A stretch of DNA of 64,000 bases from Stieleria bergensis. GTDB lineage: Bacteria > Planctomycetota > Planctomycetia > Pirellulales > Pirellulaceae. The notes under the pieces were generated by a model, which made no database searches, was not told where the DNA came from, and was given only the letters and a program-made list of their open reading frames with translations. Made by a program: the position numbers and the translations under genes. Shown here piece after piece: positions 60,055 to 64,000 of the stretch (position 1 is the stretch's first letter; each line of letters opens with the position of its first letter). The stretch is taken from contig CP036272.1 in NCBI GenBank assembly GCA_007745635.1, positions 5,165,495 through 5,229,494 of the forward strand. The letters run 5' to 3'.

Positions 60055-60516
60055 ATGCGTGCTTTTGTCTTGCTTGGTGTCTTCGCATTGACATCGCTTA
60101 ACATCATTCCAACTTCGACGCTGGTCGCCGACGATGAAATCGTTGATGGCAAGGGCCAGAAGGTCGTCGTTCATCTATCGCACTTCACCGACGATTTGCA
60201 CCGGTGTTTCATGGCGGTCAAGGTCGCCAATTTGATGCAGGAATATGGTGCCGACGTAACGATGTTCGTTGACTTGGAAGGAGTCCGCATCGCGGAGCGA
60301 AAGGAACACCTGAAGTTCACATGGGGTGAAGGTTCGCCAACGCTTGCTGAACTTTATGACAAATTTGCCAAAGGTGGTGGCAAAGTCATCGTTTGTCGTC
60401 ACTGTGCCCAGTCAGCCCACATCACCGATCCGGGCTTGAAACGCAACGCCCAGATTGGCACGACAGCGACGCTCGGGAAATTGTTGATTGAGGCCGACAA
60501 GGTGATGGACTACTAA
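60055..60516 (+). CDS. Exported DsrE-family protein
   Basis: 153 residues. A signal peptide (about residues 1-25, AFVLLGVFALTSLNIIPTST) precedes a DsrE/DsrF-like domain (VVVHLSHFTDDLHRCFMAVK; ADVTMFVDLEGVRIAERKEH). VIVCRHCAQSAHITDP gives a CxxC pair in the position of the sulfur-carrying cysteines of this superfamily. It may carry sulfane sulfur or act in thiol redox outside the cytoplasm. GGAG lies 6 nt before the ATG. Its TAA overlaps the first base of the pfk ATG. Confidence 0.8.
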   Translation: MRAFVLLGVFALTSLNIIPTSTLVADDEIVDGKGQKVVVHLSHFTDDLHRCFMAVKVANLMQEYGADVTMFVDLEGVRIAERKEHLKFTWGEGSPTLAELYDKFAKGGGKVIVCRHCAQSAHITDPGLKRNAQIGTTATLGKLLIEADKVMDY

Positions 60517-61505
60517 TGAGACTTGGTGTGCTTTGCAGTGGCGGCGACGCGCCGGGGATGAATGCGTGTCTGCGATCGGTCGTTCGTGCGGCGGCTTCGG
60601 ACGGCCATGATGTCATCGGTATCCGCCGAGGCTACGAGGGACTGATGAACGCGGACTTCTTCGACAGCGAGCTTGGCGTGGGCAAGATGTCACCACGCAG
60701 TGTCTCGCATATTCTCGAACGCGGCGGAACGATCCTGAACTCGTCGCGTTGCCCGGCGTTCGCGACACCGGAGGGTTTGAAGGTAGCGGCTGACGCTCTT
60801 GATCGTGCCGGGGTCGACGCCCTCATCCCGATCGGTGGTGACGGGACATTCCGTGGCGCGGTTGCTCTCGCTGAACATTGGAAAGGTCAGATCATTGGTT
60901 GCCCCGGAACGATCGACAATGACCTCTTGGGCACGGATGCCACGATTGGATTCTCAACGGCGGTTGCCACAGCCGTCGATTGCATCGACAAACTCCGTGA
61001 CACGGCCGAGAGCCATGAGAGGCTTTTTCTGGTCGAGGTCATGGGACGGCATTCGGGACACCTCGCATTGGCGACGGCATTGGCTGCGAGCGCGGAGATC
61101 GCTTGCGTTCCAGAAGAGATCGTTGATGCGGTCGCCATCGCCGCGCGGGTTCAAGAATTGCGATCGCTTGGCAAGCAGTCCATCATCATCGTGGTTGCGG
61201 AGGGCGACGAGCAGGGCGGCGCTGTCGCCTTGAACGAAAAGCTTTCGCTCGCTGACTGCCCCTACGCGACGCGAACAGTGATTCTGGGGCACATTCAACG
61301 TGGCGGCAGCCCCACCGCCGAAGATCGAGTCTTGGCGACGCGACTAGGCGATTTCGCAGTGCGATCCATTGTCGATGGAGCAACCGGCATGATGGCGGGG
61401 GAGACATGCGGCCACTGCTGTCTGGTCCCCCTGGAAGACACCTTCAGTACGCATCGCCCGCTTCCGGAACACCAAATCGAACTGCTTGATCGAATGTCGT
61501 GTTGA
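60516..61505 (+). CDS. pfkA: 6-phosphofructokinase
   Basis: 329 residues, group A phosphofructokinase. GVLCSGGDAPGMNACLRSVV (substrate loop), IPIGGDGTFRGAVALAEHW, PGTIDNDLLGTDATIG, and VMGRHSGHLALATALA (catalytic region) are conserved. GGDGT with Gly at the key position predicts ATP rather than pyrophosphate as donor. Cytoplasmic, converts fructose-6-phosphate to the 1,6-bisphosphate. Placing pfk with hsp20 in an operon, and glgX with aldolase in another, would switch on glycolysis from glycogen under the same signal. It is convergent with the regulator gene, 23 bp apart. Confidence 0.93.
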   Translation: MRLGVLCSGGDAPGMNACLRSVVRAAASDGHDVIGIRRGYEGLMNADFFDSELGVGKMSPRSVSHILERGGTILNSSRCPAFATPEGLKVAADALDRAGVDALIPIGGDGTFRGAVALAEHWKGQIIGCPGTIDNDLLGTDATIGFSTAVATAVDCIDKLRDTAESHERLFLVEVMGRHSGHLALATALAASAEIACVPEEIVDAVAIAARVQELRSLGKQSIIIVVAEGDEQGGAVALNEKLSLADCPYATRTVILGHIQRGGSPTAEDRVLATRLGDFAVRSIVDGATGMMAGETCGHCCLVPLEDTFSTHRPLPEHQIELLDRMSC

Positions 61506-61528
61506 AGGAAACTTCGACCATCGGTACT

Positions 61529-62971
61529 TCAAAGCACTGACTCGCAGGCCGATTCGTCGATGCGATCCGGTTCCTTGCTCTTGCCAGTAAATCGGTCAAG
61601 CAAGCGATATAGCTTGCGGCGATGGATGCCCAATTTTCGTGCGGCACCAGCTTTGTTGCCGTTCTCCGATTCAAGCACCTCCAAGACGTGCACGCGTGCC
61701 ACGTCGTCCAATTTGTATTGCGAATCGCCCAGCATGTCTCGGGGATGAGGCGGATCGGGTTCGACGGTTGCATCGACGTTGTCGGAGGCGGCCGCCGACT
61801 CGGGAGCATGACCGTGGTCGACGATCTCGGACGGAAGATCGTCCAGCGTGATGTCGAATTCGTCGGCCAGAATCGTCGCTCGCTCAATCACATTGATCAA
61901 TTGGCGAATGTTGCCCGGCCATGGATACGCGTTGAGGGCTTCGCGTGCGGCATCGTCAAGGTGGTGCGATTTCGGCAGAAAGTGATTGATCAGCCGGTCA
62001 ATATCTCCTTCGCGCTGACGCAGCGGCGGCAATGAAATCGACAGCACATTGATACGATAGAACAGGTCTTCGCGGAAGTTGCCGTTGTCGACCTCGGTTT
62101 GCAAATCCCGGTTGGTCGCCGCGATGATGCGAACCTTCACCTTGCGTTGACGATGGCATCCGACGCGTCGCAACGAACCGTCTTCCAAAACACGCAACAG
62201 TTTGGGTTGAAGTGAAGGTGGCAATTCACCAATTTCGTCAATGAACAGGGTTCCGCCATCGGCGATCTCAAACAAACCCGGCTTCTCTGCGGTTGCACCC
62301 GTGAAGGATCCCTTCTGGTGACCGAACAGTTCGCTCTCGACCAGATTCTCGGGTAGCGCAGCGCAGTTGACGGTGACGAAGGGCTTGCCCGCGACTCGGC
62401 TAGCTTGCTGGATCGCTTGAGCAACGACCTCTTTCCCGGTACCGCTTTCACCTTGAATCAAGACCGGTTTGTTGGTCGGAGCGACCTTGTCGATCATCTT
62501 CGCGACCTCGCGCAGCGACTTCGACTGACCGATCATTTTGGCCGCCGGCCGCGTCCGCGAAATGACCGCCTTGAGCTGCTTGTTTTCCTTCTTCAGGTCG
62601 CGTCGCTCGCGGGCGCGAAAGCAGTGATATTCCAGATCGCCCAGTGCACACGGCTTGCTCAGGAAATCACACGCTCCCATCTTCATTGCCGAGACCGCCG
62701 TTTCGACGGTTCCCTGTCCGGTTAGCATGATGACTTCGATGTCGATGTCGTCCTGATGGACCCGTTGCAACAGTTCCAGCCCCGACATCCCCGGCATGTT
62801 CATATCGAACACGCCCACGTCGAACGATTCACGCTCCAGCAACCCCAGCGCTTCGGCCGCGTTGGACACGTCGGTCACGTCATGTCCCTTTCGGCTCATC
62901 CATTTTGCCGACGATCGGCGTGAATCTTCCTCGTCGTCGACCAAAAGAAGTTTGATGGGTGTTTCGGTCAT
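61529..62971 (-). CDS. Sigma-54-dependent response regulator (NtrC/AtoC family)
   Basis: 480 residues in the standard three domains. The receiver (1-120) has the acidic VDDEED start, phosphoryl Asp56 in FDMNMPG, and Lys106 in LSKP. The AAA+ domain (about 145-375) has Walker A GESGTGKE, the sigma-54 contact loop KGSFTGA (a GAFTGA variant), Walker B TLFIDEIGE and the arginine finger region. The Fis-type HTH (about 430-465, AARKLGIHRRKLYRLLDRF) binds DNA. A kinase partner is not in the window. Ten palindromes and the sigma-54 promoters in this island make it the natural candidate regulator (inference). Confidence 0.95.
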   Translation of the reverse strand: MTETPIKLLLVDDEEDSRRSSAKWMSRKGHDVTDVSNAAEALGLLERESFDVGVFDMNMPGMSGLELLQRVHQDDIDIEVIMLTGQGTVETAVSAMKMGACDFLSKPCALGDLEYHCFRARERRDLKKENKQLKAVISRTRPAAKMIGQSKSLREVAKMIDKVAPTNKPVLIQGESGTGKEVVAQAIQQASRVAGKPFVTVNCAALPENLVESELFGHQKGSFTGATAEKPGLFEIADGGTLFIDEIGELPPSLQPKLLRVLEDGSLRRVGCHRQRKVKVRIIAATNRDLQTEVDNGNFREDLFYRINVLSISLPPLRQREGDIDRLINHFLPKSHHLDDAAREALNAYPWPGNIRQLINVIERATILADEFDITLDDLPSEIVDHGHAPESAAASDNVDATVEPDPPHPRDMLGDSQYKLDDVARVHVLEVLESENGNKAGAARKLGIHRRKLYRLLDRFTGKSKEPDRIDESACESVL

Positions 62972-63011
62972 GCTGAATTTCCTTGATTAACAAAGTGATA
63001 CCGAAGCCCGT

Positions 63012-63027
63012 TGCGAACCGCGTTCCT
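63012..63027 (-). promoter_or_regulatory. Weak sigma-54-like promoter of the regulator gene
   Basis: On the minus strand: AGGAACGCGGTTCGCA, GG-N10-GC but poor match at -12. Position and two palindromes upstream suggest autoregulation. Confidence 0.4.
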
Positions 63028-63049
63028 CCCCAGTTTGCGTGGAATATGC

Positions 63050-63063
63050 GTGCACATCCGCGC
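63050..63063. promoter_or_regulatory. GTGC-N6-GCAC-like palindrome (one mismatch), tandem copy 1
   Basis: GTGCACATCCGCGC, 18 bp from the next copy, centred 30.5 bp from the promoter GG. Its core matches the site at 39418. Confidence 0.5.
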
Positions 63064-63067
63064 ACGC

Positions 63068-63081
63068 GTGCGTCGGTGCAC
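63068..63081. promoter_or_regulatory. GTGC-N6-GCAC palindrome, tandem copy 2
   Basis: GTGCGTCGGTGCAC, centred 48.5 bp from the -24 GG of the regulator gene. Same tandem arrangement as at 39401/39418. Confidence 0.62.
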
Positions 63082-63086
63082 TCAGT

Positions 63087-63575
63087 TTAGTCCTTTTCGT
63101 ACCCGGGCAACTCCGACCAAGGACGACCGTTTTCTCGGAATTCAATCAGCTTTTGCAAGGCTTCACCCTGCTCTTGCTCCGCCATGACTTTCAAATGACT
63201 CAGCAACGATCCGCAAGCCGCGGCGTGGTCCAAGCCGTGGTGCAGGCGTTCTTTCAGGTCAGCGATCTGCACATCAGTCAGATCGGCATCCGGGGCGAGT
63301 TCGCGAATCTGCAACAACGCTCCAAGAATTTCCAAATGCTCGTCGTAGAGTTTGCCGGTGTACTCCTCACCCCGCGACTCGCCGACTTTGGGATACAGAA
63401 AAGTCTCCTCAAATGCGATGTGAGGACCAGCCAACTCGTCGAGTTGCTTGGCCTCTTTGGCCGCGTTGGAAAACTTTTTTTCGTCCAGCATCTTGAGCAG
63501 ACGTGCGTAACCGCGCGTCAGCGTGCGGTGGTCTTCCACAAATGCGCGCTGAAGTTGTTTCCAATTCGTTTTCAT
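63087..63575 (-). CDS. Hemerythrin-like HHE protein
   Basis: 162 residues, four-helix bundle with histidines placed as in HHE domains: VEDHRTLTRGYARLL, LAGPHIAFEETFLYP (HxxxE), LYDEHLEIL, and HHGLDHAAACGSLLSHL. Hemerythrin-like proteins bind a non-heme di-iron center and sense or handle oxygen or NO. Cytoplasmic, no membrane segment. Divergent from the glutamine amidotransferase gene. A sigma-54-like promoter precedes it, so it belongs to the proposed regulon; an oxygen or NO role fits the context. Confidence 0.85.
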   Translation of the reverse strand: MKTNWKQLQRAFVEDHRTLTRGYARLLKMLDEKKFSNAAKEAKQLDELAGPHIAFEETFLYPKVGESRGEEYTGKLYDEHLEILGALLQIRELAPDADLTDVQIADLKERLHHGLDHAAACGSLLSHLKVMAEQEQGEALQKLIEFRENGRPWSELPGYEKD

Positions 63576-63604
63576 GAGCCTTTCCCTCTTTGATCAGTTC
63601 ATCT

Positions 63605-63620
63605 TGCAAACCGTATTCCC
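63605..63620 (-). promoter_or_regulatory. Sigma-54-like promoter of the hemerythrin-like gene
   Basis: On the minus strand: GGGAATACGGTTTGCA, GG-N10-GC with TTTGCA, 29 bp before the ATG. Similar in sequence to the CNNM promoter. Confidence 0.58.
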
Positions 63621-63651
63621 AGTTCGGTTTCGGTATGGCTTCGCACCGCGT

Positions 63652-63667
63652 TGGAACACCACGTGCA
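63652..63667 (+). promoter_or_regulatory. Possible sigma-54 promoter of the amidotransferase gene
   Basis: TGGAACACCACGTGCA has GG-N10-GC but lies only 14 bp before the ATG, which would give an almost leaderless mRNA. Confidence 0.35.
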
Positions 63668-63681
63668 TTTGTTCGTCGATC

Positions 63682-64000
63682 ATGTGCCGACTTTATGGAT
63701 TTCGATCGAACGAACCGACCAAGGTGGAATGCACCTTGGTTCACGCTCAGAACGCGCTTCTGATTCAAAGTCGCTCGGACGAGATCGGTCGAGCCCATTC
63801 CGACGGGTGGGGCATCGGATACTACGAAGACCAGAATCCACACGTGGAGCGAAACGCTTCGGCGGCCCATCACGGGCTGCATTTCAGCAACGCGGCCGAG
63901 CGAGTCTATTCGCCAACGGTGATCTCACACGTGCGGCTGGCGACCGTCGGAATCCCGACCGTGGAGAATTGCCATCCATTCCGTTTCGGCAACTGGGTGT
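63682..64000 (+). CDS. Class II glutamine amidotransferase, 3' end outside window
   Basis: The visible 106 residues begin MCRLYGFRSNEPTKVECTLV, with the catalytic Cys2 exposed after Met removal. HSDGWGIGYYEDQNPHVER and VISHVRLATVGIPTVENCHP contain the glutaminase substrate-binding Arg and Asn-Cys-His-Pro motif of the YafJ/GatB-like Ntn family. The start is fixed because the nucleophile must be residue 2. The family is diverse and the acceptor substrate cannot be told. The gene runs off the right edge. Confidence 0.85.
   Translation, partial: MCRLYGFRSNEPTKVECTLVHAQNALLIQSRSDEIGRAHSDGWGIGYYEDQNPHVERNASAAHHGLHFSNAAERVYSPTVISHVRLATVGIPTVENCHPFRFGNWV

Noticed and set aside
1..64000. tRNA, rRNA, CRISPR array or riboswitch
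   Set aside because: No tRNA-like cloverleaf, rRNA segment, regular repeat-spacer array or known riboswitch motif was seen on either strand by eye; a covariance-model search was not possible.

Overview
The window looks like chromosomal DNA of a marine planctomycete close to Rhodopirellula (Planctomycetota, Pirellulaceae). The evidence is two sulfatases, a planctomycete cytochrome (PSCyt1/DUF1549/DUF1553) gene overlapping a DUF1501 gene, an FG-GAP protein, widely spaced genes with few strong ribosome binding sites, and a moderately high GC content. This assignment is inferred from gene content, not from a database match.

Layout. 1-7.3 kb is housekeeping: an FG-GAP protein (cut by the window edge), a MazG-like pyrophosphohydrolase, nagA-nagB, proB, purF and a CoA-binding protein. 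7.5-15.6 kb is a catabolic block of two sulfatases and the DUF1501/PSCyt1 pair. 15.6-20.4 kb is a decayed mobile region: an IS256-like remnant, an rve-type transposase remnant, hairpin repeats, an RHS tail, a 309-bp direct repeat, and a RhuM-like gene cut by an in-frame stop. 20.4-23.3 kb holds a Tat-exported protein of unknown function and a glutaredoxin/DsbD-like membrane protein split by an 8-bp tandem repeat.

23.5 kb to the right edge is a dense stress or low-oxygen island. It encodes a thioredoxin/permease/SLC13 operon, an Acg-like nitroreductase, three tandem-domain universal stress proteins, Hsp20, a P-type ATPase, PEP synthase, class I aldolase, phosphofructokinase, glycogen debranching enzyme, two cytochrome c'-like proteins, two dihydroorotate-dehydrogenase-like flavoproteins, an aminoglycoside-phosphotransferase/P-loop fusion, a sulfur module (rhodanese, MBL-rhodanese, TauE, DsrE), metal transporters (ZIP, VIT, CNNM), a hemerythrin-like protein and a sigma-54 response regulator.

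Main result. Nearly every transcription unit in this island has a GG-N10-GC sigma-54 (-24/-12) promoter just upstream, many close to consensus. Seven exact and three near copies of the palindrome GTGC-N6-GCAC lie upstream of these promoters at distances that cluster about 10 bp apart (roughly 30, 40, 50, 60, 70 and 90 bp). The six promoter regions checked in the left part of the window have none. The simplest reading is one regulon driven by the NtrC-family regulator at 61529-62971, which has the same palindromes before its own gene. Its contents closely resemble the mycobacterial DosR dormancy regulon (Acg nitroreductase, USPs, Hsp20, CtpF-type ATPase, PFK, Rv2004c-like fusion) but it would be controlled through sigma-54. 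The sites were read by eye; their regulatory role is inferred.
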